This document shows, piece by piece, positions 33,084 through 41,601 of a DNA stretch of 60,744 nucleotides; position 1 is the stretch's first letter, and each line of letters opens with the position of its first letter. The notes beneath the pieces were generated by a model. The model did not search any database. It saw only the letters and a list, made by a program, of their open reading frames with translations, and had not been told where the DNA came from. The stretch comes from Nanobdellati archaeon (GTDB lineage Archaea; B1Sed10-29; JAGVWA01): contig JAGVWA010000007.1 of NCBI GenBank assembly GCA_018304505.1, positions 1 to 60,744 of the forward strand, in the 5' to 3' direction. The translations under genes were made by a program, and so were the position numbers.

Positions 33084-34039
33084 AAGAAATCAAGGGGATA
33101 CATGGTGAGCCCAGGCCCGATTTTTTCAACAATTACACAAAGAGGCTAGAGCTCACCAAAGACAACCTGCTGCGGATCCTTAACGAGGTAGGGAACGCTC
33201 TTGCTTACCGATTTTTAGGCGCCAATGAGGATATCTTGTATGACATCAAAACCGATAGGGGAGAGTACATTGTCGCTGACGGCAAGGTTTCTGAAAAACT
33301 GGACTCTACTAAGTTTGAAATCCATTTAGATAAGCCCTCGCCGCAGGTTGAAAAAGTTAAGGCGAACATGGATTATCACATCAATGGATTCAAGTTTGCC
33401 TTTCTGAAAAATGATTTCAATGCCTTAGTGCATCACTATGCAAACTTCTATGCCAACTACCTGATATTTATAGAAATTAAGAGCCAGTTTGAGAAAATGA
33501 TTGATGCAGACGATGGCGAAATAGAAGGTAAAATGCTAATGCATATAGTGCCATCGTATTATTACGGTGTGTATACTGATCCTGTTTTCTCTAAATTCAT
33601 AGAAAGTGGCAGCTTCAAATTCGACAGGGAAGAAATAATAACATACAGAAAAGAGGCACTGTCTCAAGACCCATTGAAGTATTATTTCTTTAGGTTGCTG
33701 GATTTCTCAGTAGAATACTTGGACACGTATTACATACTCTCAACTGTAATGCTATATTTTCTCTCAAAAAGGAACGTTCCCAAGAACGTGTTTTTGAATG
33801 CAGTTAAGGAATCAAAGTTTGAAAACCGAGAGGCAACAGATTATTTCATGAGCTTTACCAACTATGACAACTGTGCTTATTTTAGTTTAGATAACGAAGA
33901 CCAGAAGCTCACTTACTATGTTAATGTTGGACGAATGACTGGCGAGCGATTCTTCTCAAAAGAACTCCTCGTAGACAACTACCCTCGCTACCCATTTTCT
34001 ATGCTATTGATACAAGAAGAACTGAACATCAAAGGTTGA
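33080..34039 (+). CDS. RiPP-operon protein of unknown function
   Basis: A 319-residue soluble protein starting at a GTG that overlaps the radical SAM stop by four bases (GTGA), so strictly coupled to it. It is mostly helical, with aromatic-rich segments (L-V-H-H-Y-A-N-F-Y-A-N-Y and Y-Y-Y-G-V-Y). No signal peptide or membrane helix and no recognised family. Coupling implies a partner of the maturase: substrate-binding, a second tailoring enzyme, or immunity. Nothing in the sequence decides among these. Confidence 0.65.
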   Translation: MKEIKGIHGEPRPDFFNNYTKRLELTKDNLLRILNEVGNALAYRFLGANEDILYDIKTDRGEYIVADGKVSEKLDSTKFEIHLDKPSPQVEKVKANMDYHINGFKFAFLKNDFNALVHHYANFYANYLIFIEIKSQFEKMIDADDGEIEGKMLMHIVPSYYYGVYTDPVFSKFIESGSFKFDREEIITYRKEALSQDPLKYYFFRLLDFSVEYLDTYYILSTVMLYFLSKRNVPKNVFLNAVKESKFENREATDYFMSFTNYDNCAYFSLDNEDQKLTYYVNVGRMTGERFFSKELLVDNYPRYPFSMLLIQEELNIKG

Positions 34040-34286
34040 TTATGGCCTGGCCAAAGAGCACCCAAGGGGTTTTTCATAAAAGGGGTTGTTAAAGCTTTGA
34101 GGATGTTTGATTCATCTTCGAAGCAAACATGCGAAAATTCATTGTTTTGCATGTCTACGCAGAAATAATTTCTAATATAAACATAACTCCAGAAGTCCAT
34201 TCGCCGAGTGGCTTGTTGGCTTAGTAATGGATACTGGATATGGGTAGAGGATATCGATTTTTGAGAAGATGCTTTCTGGTAGTTTG

Positions 34287-35186
34287 TTAACTTACAGTTA
34301 GTTCAGAGCATATAGAATCGAAATTTTCATTGAAATAACCAAGGAGCACCTTGTTTTCTTTGTTTTCTCGATTCTGGCTCACCCAAGTTTGGAATTCAGC
34401 TATCGATCGGGAACCTGAGCAGTAAATCAGTTCAGCATTGGTTTCGGCTAGGGGTTCCCAAATATGAGTATCATGTGTTTGTACGCGTAAGCCTATAATA
34501 ACTATTTTGCTTGCCGATTGCGCAAGTTCTCTAAACCTCTTCCGTTGAAATAGGATAAAATCTGCTCCCGATGTTGTGCGTTTTTTGGGCTCCATGTAGC
34601 TCATTATCGGAGGGAACGCATCATTTCTTATTCGCTCCTTGAAGTGTTCTAGATCAACAATTGATCTCCCCGGTCCATTTGTTGTTACCCCCATTCCATT
34701 AAATGATACGTGCCTGGAATTTCCGCGTATGGACTCACAAAATAGATTGCAGCACCCATGCGGGATACACCACTCAATATGGTCTTGAATATTAGGTGTG
34801 GCTCCAAGAATTGGGATCCACCCACTAATCGCAAGGGAGGTCTCTAGTAATCGATCGTAGTTGAAACTTACAGGAGTTCCTTTCCATGCATTCTCTTTTA
34901 GCTTACGAAAGAGTTTTACGTAGAGATTATCTTCTGAAGGGATAAATTTAAAGAAGTATTCTGCCATTGCCCGTTGTAGTTCCGGCAGCAAGTGTCCTTT
35001 ACGTTCCGAAATCTTTAGCATGCCCTGCTCAAAATCCGAGTGAAGTAGCGCGGTAAATTCCGGAGAAAGTTCTTTCCATACCCTGCTAAATTCTGCTAGT
35101 TGATCATATAGCATGTTGGTTAATGGTGGCACATTGGTTGCATCTGAGCCATAACTGGCCCCTGCCCCAAAGATGATCATGTCCAT
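34287..35186 (-). CDS. SIR2-like domain protein, possible defence NADase
   Basis: A 299-residue protein. I-I-F-G-A-G-A-S-Y-G is the nucleotide-binding start of SIR2-like proteins. V-S-F-N-Y-D-R-L-L-E and I-P-H-G-C-C-N-L-F (catalytic-type His) follow. I-V-I-I-G-L-R-V-Q-T-H-D-T-H-I-W corresponds to the usual I-I-G-(Y/L)-S-F ... D strand. Such domains act as NAD-degrading effectors in several antiphage systems. No second effector or sensor domain is fused, and no obvious partner is adjacent on its strand. The 247-bp gap 34040-34286 shows nothing else. Confidence 0.75.
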   Translation of the reverse strand: MDMIIFGAGASYGSDATNVPPLTNMLYDQLAEFSRVWKELSPEFTALLHSDFEQGMLKISERKGHLLPELQRAMAEYFFKFIPSEDNLYVKLFRKLKENAWKGTPVSFNYDRLLETSLAISGWIPILGATPNIQDHIEWCIPHGCCNLFCESIRGNSRHVSFNGMGVTTNGPGRSIVDLEHFKERIRNDAFPPIMSYMEPKKRTTSGADFILFQRKRFRELAQSASKIVIIGLRVQTHDTHIWEPLAETNAELIYCSGSRSIAEFQTWVSQNRENKENKVLLGYFNENFDSICSELTVS

Positions 35187-35294
35187 GTTGGTTAATTTAT
35201 TCTTTGCAGTTAATAAACATGTGTTTAAACAGAAAGCCTCTGTGGCATTGTTGGTATAGGAAGGAATAAAAACTTTAAGTCCTTTTTCTAGGGT

Positions 35295-36281
35295 ATGAAG
35301 ACGTTACTTATGATAATGGTCTTGATTTTACTAGGGATGGGCTGCACACAAACAACCTCAACTGCGCCGATAGTCTGTAATGCACCTTATATTCTTGTTG
35401 GTACTGACTGTTGTTTGGATAACAATAATAATTCTATTTGTGATTCGCATGAGGATGTTAACGAAGCATGGGCAGATGTAACAGAAGATGTTGCAGAACC
35501 AGTTAATTATCCGCGCTACTTTGCCAAAAAGCAGATATTAGAATCGTGCATCACCGCGGCACAACAATGTAACTCCCTTAGACTAATGCAGCCAGGGGCA
35601 ACATGCCCAAATACTTGTGGTAGAGCATGTACTGACAAGCTTACGGGTGTTGACGCGCTAAGCCCAGAAGTTATCTGGGATGTTGGTGCGCAGTATCTAA
35701 GAGAGGGTGGGAGGTACTTCGTTCAGAGGGTTGAAGTTAATTATTGTAATGTTGGCATTGACGCTGGGTGCGTGGTATTTGACCATAATTGCGTACCAGG
35801 AACAGCGTGCTACCAGTGTTCCATCGCTGAAGAAAAAAGTTTAGCTTCCGAATTAACTGTCGAATTACCTCAATTGTTGAAGGATTTTGAAAAGTATTCG
35901 ACTCAATTCCAGGCGGATACTATACTGGATTCAGAAATCATCAACGATTGGAGAAATTTAAGTTCCCTACATTTTGAAGAGCAGCTTCTGCAAACCCCGC
36001 AAATCGCAAATGATTATGCGAGAGAAAGTAAATATTCTCTTGCTCATATCGATTCATTTGAGAATTTCATTAAAGATAATGAAGCAGAATTAGGAAATCA
36101 CAGCGTCCCCACATTTGAAGTTAAGACCGCCCTTATAGATGATAAAGTACGGATAATGAATAACATAGAGGGGATGGCAAGTGGCATCGAGGTCTTGAAA
36201 ACGCAAGCCGAGCAGCAACAAAGAGCCGAGGCCCAGCAACTAGAAGTTGTTCTGGGGCTTCTAAAGTTGTTGTTGGTTTAA
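35295..36281 (+). CDS. Cys-rich lipoprotein
   Basis: A 328-residue protein. MKTLLMIMVLILLGMGC is a lipoprotein signal with a G-M-G-C lipobox. An Asn/Asp-rich segment (C-C-L-D-N-N-N-N-S-I-C-D) follows, typical of envelope lipoproteins in small-genome archaea. The next module is Cx6Cx11Cx3Cx3C (nt 35547-35650), also found in the GHL10-type protein. The C-terminal ~150 residues are helical and end in a coiled coil. No enzyme motif; probably an envelope structural or binding protein. Confidence 0.75.
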   Translation: MKTLLMIMVLILLGMGCTQTTSTAPIVCNAPYILVGTDCCLDNNNNSICDSHEDVNEAWADVTEDVAEPVNYPRYFAKKQILESCITAAQQCNSLRLMQPGATCPNTCGRACTDKLTGVDALSPEVIWDVGAQYLREGGRYFVQRVEVNYCNVGIDAGCVVFDHNCVPGTACYQCSIAEEKSLASELTVELPQLLKDFEKYSTQFQADTILDSEIINDWRNLSSLHFEEQLLQTPQIANDYARESKYSLAHIDSFENFIKDNEAELGNHSVPTFEVKTALIDDKVRIMNNIEGMASGIEVLKTQAEQQQRAEAQQLEVVLGLLKLLLV

Positions 36282-36353
36282 CCTCTGCAGAAGTGTTTAA
36301 GTAGGTGTTTGTTGCGAAATTAATTTTGTTATTAATTTGGGGAGGATGCCAAC

Positions 36354-36902
36354 ATGGGGGATATAGAGGGGAATTCAATCGACATTGATCAGGGAAAAAA
36401 ACAAGCGGATGAGCGTTATTGGGAAGGCAGAGGAAAAAGAAGGGATATGGAACTAGAGAGGATAGATGAAGCATTATATGCAAATACGAAGGAATTTACC
36501 AACTTTGCAGAGGAAATGGGAAAATCTATCGATAGTTTTGATGATCTCTCACGTTGGGAGATTTTTGGAAGATCAAAACTAAACCAAAAAAAGCAAGAGC
36601 TCAAGGAATTTGAAAAAAAATTATCCTCGATGTCAAGAACAACAATCCTTAATTTAGATATGGTTTCTACTGTTAATGGTTTAACGCTTCCGAATGGGGA
36701 TTATAGTATGGATATTAGTGCTAATGTACAATTGTTGGCAGCTTATAATTCCCAGCTTGCAGAACAGCTGAGAGTTTGTCATGACTTATTAGATCTCTTT
36801 TCTAGTAAGGTCAATAGGTATGAAGTCTTGCTAAATACCAACTTGAGTTTACGTGTATCAACGGCTGCAGTAGTAGTTGCGGCTTACTCAGTCATTTTTT
36901 GA
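36354..36902 (+). CDS. Tail-anchored helical protein, unknown function
   Basis: A 182-residue protein: charged N-terminal half with coiled-coil-like helices (KKQELKEFEKKL), a middle segment with Leu/Ala, and a C-terminal hydrophobic stretch (S-T-A-A-V-V-V-A-A-Y-S-V-I-F) that would anchor it with the bulk in the cytoplasm. GGGGAGGATG lies 8 nt before the ATG, a strong ribosome binding site. No family is recognised. Confidence 0.6.
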   Translation: MGDIEGNSIDIDQGKKQADERYWEGRGKRRDMELERIDEALYANTKEFTNFAEEMGKSIDSFDDLSRWEIFGRSKLNQKKQELKEFEKKLSSMSRTTILNLDMVSTVNGLTLPNGDYSMDISANVQLLAAYNSQLAEQLRVCHDLLDLFSSKVNRYEVLLNTNLSLRVSTAAVVVAAYSVIF

Positions 36903-37244
36903 TTTGAATAATAAACCAGTTGCAAGCAGAAACCATCAGACCCAGCGCTCCTGTGCCACGCTATGAAAAAACGGTTTTCTTGGCAATGGCTTAAAATGAT
37001 CTGATGCTGTGCCGTATTTATCACTTCCGCAGGTTTAGACCTACAAATATCTAAACTTATGTTTTTTGTAGGGGTAAATTCTATTGTGGATTTTAGTCCA
37101 TGGTTTTTGTTTTTGGAATTCGATCTTTTCCATGCCGAGTTTTTTCAGGGAACGTTTACAATAAATGTTAAGATTTAAATAGTCACTCTGGTTGTCTAAA
37201 ATATAAGACCTTTTAAAGGAATATAATTATGGGGGCATGATAGC
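36903..37244. other. 342-bp intergenic region without a clear gene
   Basis: AT-rich. Only tiny open frames of 13 and 39 codons are present, neither with a ribosome binding site. A TATA-like TTTAAATA (37174-37181) lies about 65 nt before the next start, and a second AT-rich box about 30 nt before it. It separates the accessory stretch from the metal/redox island. Confidence 0.5.
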
Positions 37245-37505
37245 ATGGTGAAAGACATTGTGATTAACGAGAAAAAGGCAGCCATTGCACTCGGTTCTGT
37301 CTATGGGCTGTACCACCTTGTATGGGGTGTACTGGTGACCTTTGGTGGGGGTTTCTTGCCATGGTTCTTGGCAAAGCACTTCATACAAGTGAGCGCAACA
37401 GCAGCACCGTTTGATCTTGTAACGCTAATACTTGGAGTTGTTAGCGCAGCCATTGTCGGTGCAATAACAGGCTGGGTCTTTGCTTGGATCTGGGATAAGC
37501 TCTAA
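37245..37505 (+). CDS. Small two-helix membrane protein (holin/DUF5676-like)
   Basis: An 86-residue protein. Helix one spans residues ~14-40 (including H-L-V-W-G-V-L-V-T-F-G-G-G-F) and helix two residues ~58-82 (V-T-L-I-L-G-V-V-S-A-A-I-V-G-A). The N-terminus K-A-A-I-A-L-G-S-V-Y-G-L and the two-helix layout resemble the short archaeal/bacterial proteins annotated DUF5676 or holin-like. GGGGG before the ATG is a likely ribosome binding site. It starts the redox/metal island. Confidence 0.6.
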   Translation: MVKDIVINEKKAAIALGSVYGLYHLVWGVLVTFGGGFLPWFLAKHFIQVSATAAPFDLVTLILGVVSAAIVGAITGWVFAWIWDKL

Positions 37506-37607
37506 AGGCAGCACAACGGTAACCGGGGCTAATGGGCCCCCACGTTTTGTTTTTTTATTCCAGCTTTGAACAAAGGTTTTATATTGCCATTCAGGGTGAT
37601 GTAAATT

Positions 37608-38336
37608 ATGAAAGCTAAGAAAGCAACCGCAGAACCGAAATCAAAACTGAAACAGGAATCAAAATCAGCATCAGAATCAAAAATGAAACCGACATACTTA
37701 ACCGCGTTGTTGATGCTGGGTGTTTCTGTGCTGTACGCCTTTGTGCGATACAACATCTTCAAAGGAGTGCCGTTAGCGAATTTTCCGTTGTATGTCATGA
37801 ACAAGTCAGTTGCCCTGGCAGCAGTTGGCCTTATAGCCTTGTCGTTTTTGATGCGTGCCATGTCACTGGCATGGCCAAAGGTCTTTGGGCCTAAGTTGTA
37901 TTTGCGAAAGTGGTTTGGGTTGTTTGGTTTTGGCTTCGCCGCAATCCACGCCATGATGTCCCTGCTGCTGTTTAACGCGTCTAATTATCCTAAGTTTTTT
38001 GTCAATGGCCAGTTATCGCTTGTAGGCGAGCTGTCAATGCTCTTCGGAATACTGGCGTTCTTTGTATTCAGCATTGTAGCCCTGACGTCACTGCCCGCTA
38101 TTGCCAAAGCAATGAAGCCGCAGGATTGGCAAAACGTACAGAGGACAGGCTACATAGCCTTCTTTTTAGTCCTGCTGCACGTGTTCGTGATGGGCTTCGA
38201 AGGCTGGCTCACCCCAGACAAATGGCCAGGTGGATTGCTGCCAATCAGCCTGATAGCGTTCATCATCATCGTGTTTGTTCTGCTAGTGAGGCTTGGGCTG
38301 ATGCTGTTTGCAGGAAAAAAACCAGGGGCGAACTAA
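37608..38336 (+). CDS. Ferric-reductase-like/MsrQ-like haem membrane protein
   Basis: A 242-residue protein with a Lys/Ser-rich cytoplasmic N-terminus (~28 residues) and six membrane segments. Histidines within helices (F-A-A-I-H-A-M-M and V-L-L-H-V-F-V-M) are placed as haem ligands in YedZ/MsrQ and ferric reductase transmembrane domains. W-F-G-L-F-G-F-G also fits. It lacks the FAD/NAD domains. The thioredoxin-reductase-like flavoprotein gene begins one base after its stop, suggesting that electrons pass from that protein to the membrane haem (inference). Confidence 0.75.
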   Translation: MKAKKATAEPKSKLKQESKSASESKMKPTYLTALLMLGVSVLYAFVRYNIFKGVPLANFPLYVMNKSVALAAVGLIALSFLMRAMSLAWPKVFGPKLYLRKWFGLFGFGFAAIHAMMSLLLFNASNYPKFFVNGQLSLVGELSMLFGILAFFVFSIVALTSLPAIAKAMKPQDWQNVQRTGYIAFFLVLLHVFVMGFEGWLTPDKWPGGLLPISLIAFIIIVFVLLVRLGLMLFAGKKPGAN

Positions 38337-38337
38337 A

Positions 38338-39261
38338 ATGAGCAAGCTGTACGACATAATAATTATCGGCGGTGGACCCGCAGGCATTGCTTCTGCCCTG
38401 TACGCCGCGCGGCAAAACCTAAACTTTGTCATGATTTCAGAAGACATCGGTGGCCTTACGAATTTTGTGCCAAGCCTGAAGACATACCTCGGTTTTTACT
38501 ATCTAACAGGGTACGAGCTGATAGAGAAATTCAAGGAGCATCTGCTTCACTACAAGGTGCCGATTGTAAAGGAGAGGGCACAAACCGTGGTAAAGAAAAA
38601 AGGTTACTTCGAAGTTGTGACGGGCAACAACAAAAAATATATGACACGGGCAATCCTCGTCACCACGGGACGGCGTTTCATGCACTTGAAAGCGAAGGGG
38701 GCCTCCAAGTTCTTGGGCAAAGGTCTTTCCTTGTGTACGGCCTGCGACGGGCCATTGTTTAAGGACAAAACAGTGGCGGTAATCGGCGGCGGGAGATCGG
38801 GCTTGTTCGCGTCACTGTTCCTGCTCGAGCTTGCAAAGAAAATTTATTTAATCGAGCGAGATAAGGACATAAAATCAGCAGGCGCCTTAAGGGACATAGG
38901 AAAAACCCTGAGAAAGAACAAAAAGGTTCATATCATGACAGAAACCAGCGTCAAGGAGATTAAAGGCGACAAGTTTGTCAACAGCATCGTTGTTGAAAAA
39001 AACGGCAAGGAGAAAACAATCAAGCTTGAAGGGGTTTTTGTGGAAATCGGTTACATTCCAAACACTGAATTCATAAAGCACCTTGTAGACACAAATGGCC
39101 GCGGAGAAATAATCGTAGACGCAGAAGGGCGCTCATCGCAAAAAGGCATTTTTGCTGCCGGAGACGTGACGCACATCAAGGAAAAGCAAGTCATGGTGGC
39201 TTGCGGTGAAGGGGCAAAGGCACTCCTCACAGCAGTTACGTATATCGAGAAAAACAAATAG
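38338..39261 (+). CDS. Thioredoxin-reductase-family flavoprotein
   Basis: A 307-residue protein from the ATG at 38338. The FAD site is I-I-I-I-G-G-G-P-A-G-I-A-S-A. The redox disulfide is C133-T-A-C136-D-G, and the NAD(P) site V-A-V-I-G-G-G-R-S-G is intact. F-A-A-G-D-V-T is the C-terminal FAD motif. Such enzymes pass electrons from NAD(P)H to thioredoxin-like proteins. A small CGHC thioredoxin-like protein is encoded in the same island (46075-46326), a possible partner. One base separates it from the haem membrane protein. Confidence 0.88.
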   Translation: MSKLYDIIIIGGGPAGIASALYAARQNLNFVMISEDIGGLTNFVPSLKTYLGFYYLTGYELIEKFKEHLLHYKVPIVKERAQTVVKKKGYFEVVTGNNKKYMTRAILVTTGRRFMHLKAKGASKFLGKGLSLCTACDGPLFKDKTVAVIGGGRSGLFASLFLLELAKKIYLIERDKDIKSAGALRDIGKTLRKNKKVHIMTETSVKEIKGDKFVNSIVVEKNGKEKTIKLEGVFVEIGYIPNTEFIKHLVDTNGRGEIIVDAEGRSSQKGIFAAGDVTHIKEKQVMVACGEGAKALLTAVTYIEKNK

Positions 39262-39299
39262 ATTTAAGTAAATAGTTGCCAAGGTGTTTCCAAGGCGTT

Positions 39300-39590
39300 T
39301 TATTCCAGGCATTCCTTGTACAAATCCGGATGGTGGCCCATGTGTGTTTTCCAGTCATCGTCAGAATAGCCTTCAGGCGTAGCGCATTTGCCAAAATCTC
39401 CCTGTGGCGCTTGCGCAGCTACTGCCTGGGCAAACGCTTCTTTAGAATGCTCCTGCCCGATGTTTACTGTGGCTGCAGGGGCCTGGTTTGAAGAGGTTTG
39501 GTTTGAAAAGCCCATTACTGAGTAAATGAGCGTGGCCAGCCCAAGCCCGATCAGCAAAACAGGGACTAACGCGTTGACTTTTTCATTCAT
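39300..39590 (-). CDS. Small membrane-anchored Cys/His protein of the metal island
   Basis: A 96-residue protein from the ATG at 39590, which overlaps the upstream TGA (ATGA). One N-terminal helix (residues ~8-28) precedes a linker and a ~35-residue ectodomain ending C-A-T-P-E-G-Y-S-D-D-D-W ... M-G-H-H-P-D-L-Y-x-E-C-L-E. Cys, Met and His there could bind metal. It is the last gene of the minus-strand arm of the island. Confidence 0.65.
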   Translation of the reverse strand: MNEKVNALVPVLLIGLGLATLIYSVMGFSNQTSSNQAPAATVNIGQEHSKEAFAQAVAAQAPQGDFGKCATPEGYSDDDWKTHMGHHPDLYKECLE

Positions 39591-40027
39591 TTGCAACACC
39601 CCTTTTTGTACCTGTTCTTTATGAAATTAATTATCGCAAATGCAACCAAGACGCCCCCGGTTATCCAAAAAACCACGCTGAAGGCTTCGAGTTCCTTAAA
39701 CGGAATCGCGGCTATGAGCAGGCCCGTGCTCCCGATTAGCATATTTTTCGAGATGCACTTTCTGGTTGTGTAAAAGTAGAGCGACAGCCCCAAGAGGAGG
39801 ATAGCCAGGCTCCACAAGGGAATCGCGTAGTCTTGTAAAAACGCTAGCGGCATTCCCTGTAGTGATATTCCGAGCATTGAGAGCCCGGCGATGATGCCGA
39901 GGCAGAGGTTGTGGCACACGTTGTAGCCCCCGAGAAAGCTGAGGCTGCCGGAGGCGGTTGTGCCCATGTTAGCCACACGGTTGGTCATCTGCGCCCTGAT
40001 TTTTTCACCAAGCATTTTCACTTTCAT
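39587..40027 (-). CDS. Four-helix membrane protein, possible metal transporter
   Basis: A 146-residue protein with four membrane segments. The first contains N-V-C-H-N-L-C-L-G-I, two Cys and one His inside or at the edge of a helix. C-terminal K-K-G-C-C-K is another potential metal site. Layout and Cys placement recall MerC/MerT mercuric-ion transporters, but no sequence signature proves it. It is coupled to the downstream Cys/His protein. Confidence 0.65.
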   Translation of the reverse strand: MKVKMLGEKIRAQMTNRVANMGTTASGSLSFLGGYNVCHNLCLGIIAGLSMLGISLQGMPLAFLQDYAIPLWSLAILLLGLSLYFYTTRKCISKNMLIGSTGLLIAAIPFKELEAFSVVFWITGGVLVAFAIINFIKNRYKKGCCK

Positions 40028-40033
40028 TCCTGA

Positions 40034-40462
40034 TTACACCTGTTCTTCTATCGCGATTCCGTATTTTTCTAAAATGATCTGTTTTATGGCGTCTTCGTGG
40101 CCTGTTTTTTCAGATATTGCTCTCGCAAAGTACTTCGCCAAATACGGGTTGCCGTGGCCTTCAAGTATCTCGCCGATGCATTCGCCGCAAGGATGAACCC
40201 CATTGACAATGTCTTGCATGCAGTCACATGTTGCGCCCTCACCGTGCCCGGGTGTTTTCTCGATGCAGTACATGCACGGCTTCATTAAGCAGCATCTGTA
40301 TATTGAGGTGTTGCGCGCGGTTTCATGAATGTGATTTTTCATTTCAATAAAGTCTTCCCGTTGCTGGTTCATGCTGTGATGCGGATCTTGCATTGCGGGC
40401 GAGAAAAACACGACAACGCCAAGTAGTACTGCCAGCACGATGCCCAGAATATTGCCTTTCAT
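40034..40462 (-). CDS. Secreted Cys-rich metal-binding protein (PCYCG-like)
   Basis: A 142-residue protein with an N-terminal signal anchor (residues ~4-24). The ectodomain contains Y-R-C-C-L-M-K-P-C-M-Y-C, then H-G-E-G-A-T-C-D-C-M, H-P-C-G-E-C and a helical end. Nine Cys with His and Met nearby suggest thiol metal binding, probably copper or mercury. Similar to the domain in the 42545-43312 protein in having a C-x-x-C cluster followed by a conserved helical half. Confidence 0.7.
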   Translation of the reverse strand: MKGNILGIVLAVLLGVVVFFSPAMQDPHHSMNQQREDFIEMKNHIHETARNTSIYRCCLMKPCMYCIEKTPGHGEGATCDCMQDIVNGVHPCGECIGEILEGHGNPYLAKYFARAISEKTGHEDAIKQIILEKYGIAIEEQV

Positions 40463-40518
40463 TTCGTCATCTCCATTTTTTCATCTTCCGTTTCATCTTT
40501 CTTTTTATCTTTCGTTTG

Positions 40519-41022
40519 CTACCACTCCTTGCAGCAGTTTACGATTTCTTTTATTGTTTTCGAGAACTTCGTCATTACGCCTTTTTGTTTTTCAAATTCC
40601 AGCGTGTGCTCTATTTTTTGTGTCCCGACTATTTTCAGGTTGATGGCGAAGAACATGGAATATAAGTCAAACGCTGACTCGAACAATTCTTCAGCAGGTT
40701 TTTTGTTTCCCTTTGACATTTCCTTTGTGCCGACTTCGACAAGCCGCATCGAGGCAGCGAGCAAGTGCTTACTTATGCACCATTCTTCCCCAACGGGGTT
40801 TGTAACGATTTTTTTCAAAAGTTTTACCCTCAACTCGCGAATGGCTTGCATCATGTCGAGGTATTTCTGGTTGTTGGTCTTCATTGCCGTGAAATAAAAG
40901 TGTTCCTCCAGGCTGATCAGGTTCATTATGCCTATGCTCAGGTCTTCATCTAGCGACAAGTCTACAGTCTTTCCTTTTAGCTGTTGTATTTTTTCGAGCC
41001 ATTGCTCAGCGTCTTTTTTCAT
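40519..41022 (-). CDS. Helical protein of the metal island, unknown function
   Basis: A 167-residue protein, predicted all-helical and cytoplasmic. W-C-I-S-K-H-L-L-A-A-S and a C-terminal N-C-C-K-E-W give possible metal ligands. No signal peptide; no recognised family. Its place between secreted metal-binding proteins suggests a related role. Confidence 0.65.
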   Translation of the reverse strand: MKKDAEQWLEKIQQLKGKTVDLSLDEDLSIGIMNLISLEEHFYFTAMKTNNQKYLDMMQAIRELRVKLLKKIVTNPVGEEWCISKHLLAASMRLVEVGTKEMSKGNKKPAEELFESAFDLYSMFFAINLKIVGTQKIEHTLEFEKQKGVMTKFSKTIKEIVNCCKEW

Positions 41023-41046
41023 GTAATCATCATTTTCAAGTAATCA

Positions 41047-41589
41047 TCACAGTGTGAATTGAATGATTGTTCCGATCGCTATCAGCAGCAGTAGCGTGAG
41101 CGCGATGCCTTGGTATGGGATGTGTTTTCCTCGTAATTGCGTTATCTTCTTGCTTATTCCCGGGCTGGCATAGACAACTGCGCCGCCGATGACGCTGCTA
41201 GCAATGAATTTGTCTAGCAGGTACGTGCTGTTAAGCAGCGATCCATAGTCTCCCGCTAGTGAAACGTAAATTGGGTGAAAGTCGCCGCCAAAAAACGCTA
41301 GCATTGGGGAGACTGTAAGCGCCAGCGACGTTATCGCCAAGAGATGGGTCTGGAACGGCAAGAGTTGCTTTTTTATTAGCTTGGCAGCCCACAAGCCAGT
41401 TGATATTGCGAAAGCGCCGATGAACAGGCCGATAACTGGGGTCTTGACGCCAAGCAGTGTTGCGCCGCCGGCTGCTGCCACTATTCCAGCAGTGCAGAGC
41501 GGGCAGTGCGCGTATCCCCGCGCTGCAAAAAACGGAAATAAAAATATTGGCCCCAATATTTTCTTTATGCTCATGGTCTTGGTGTTCAT
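41047..41589 (-). CDS. Membrane protein with CPLC motif
   Basis: A 180-residue protein with about five hydrophobic segments. After the first comes A-H-C-P-L-C-T-A-G-I-V-A-A-A-G-G-A, a C-x-x-C motif at the membrane edge that could be a redox or metal site. An alternative ATG is at 41574. It lies directly downstream of the DUF411 gene on the same strand. Family not recognised. Confidence 0.7.
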   Translation of the reverse strand: MNTKTMSIKKILGPIFLFPFFAARGYAHCPLCTAGIVAAAGGATLLGVKTPVIGLFIGAFAISTGLWAAKLIKKQLLPFQTHLLAITSLALTVSPMLAFFGGDFHPIYVSLAGDYGSLLNSTYLLDKFIASSVIGGAVVYASPGISKKITQLRGKHIPYQGIALTLLLLIAIGTIIQFTL

Positions 41590-41601
41590 GGTCTTGGCCC
41601 C

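Noticed and set aside
33988-34200. 70-codon minus-strand frame next to the RiPP-operon gene
   Set aside because: It overlaps the end of a coupled operon gene and shows no motif or start signal.
37059-37178. 39-codon Phe-rich frame
   Set aside because: AT-rich sequence gives Phe by chance; no ribosome binding site.
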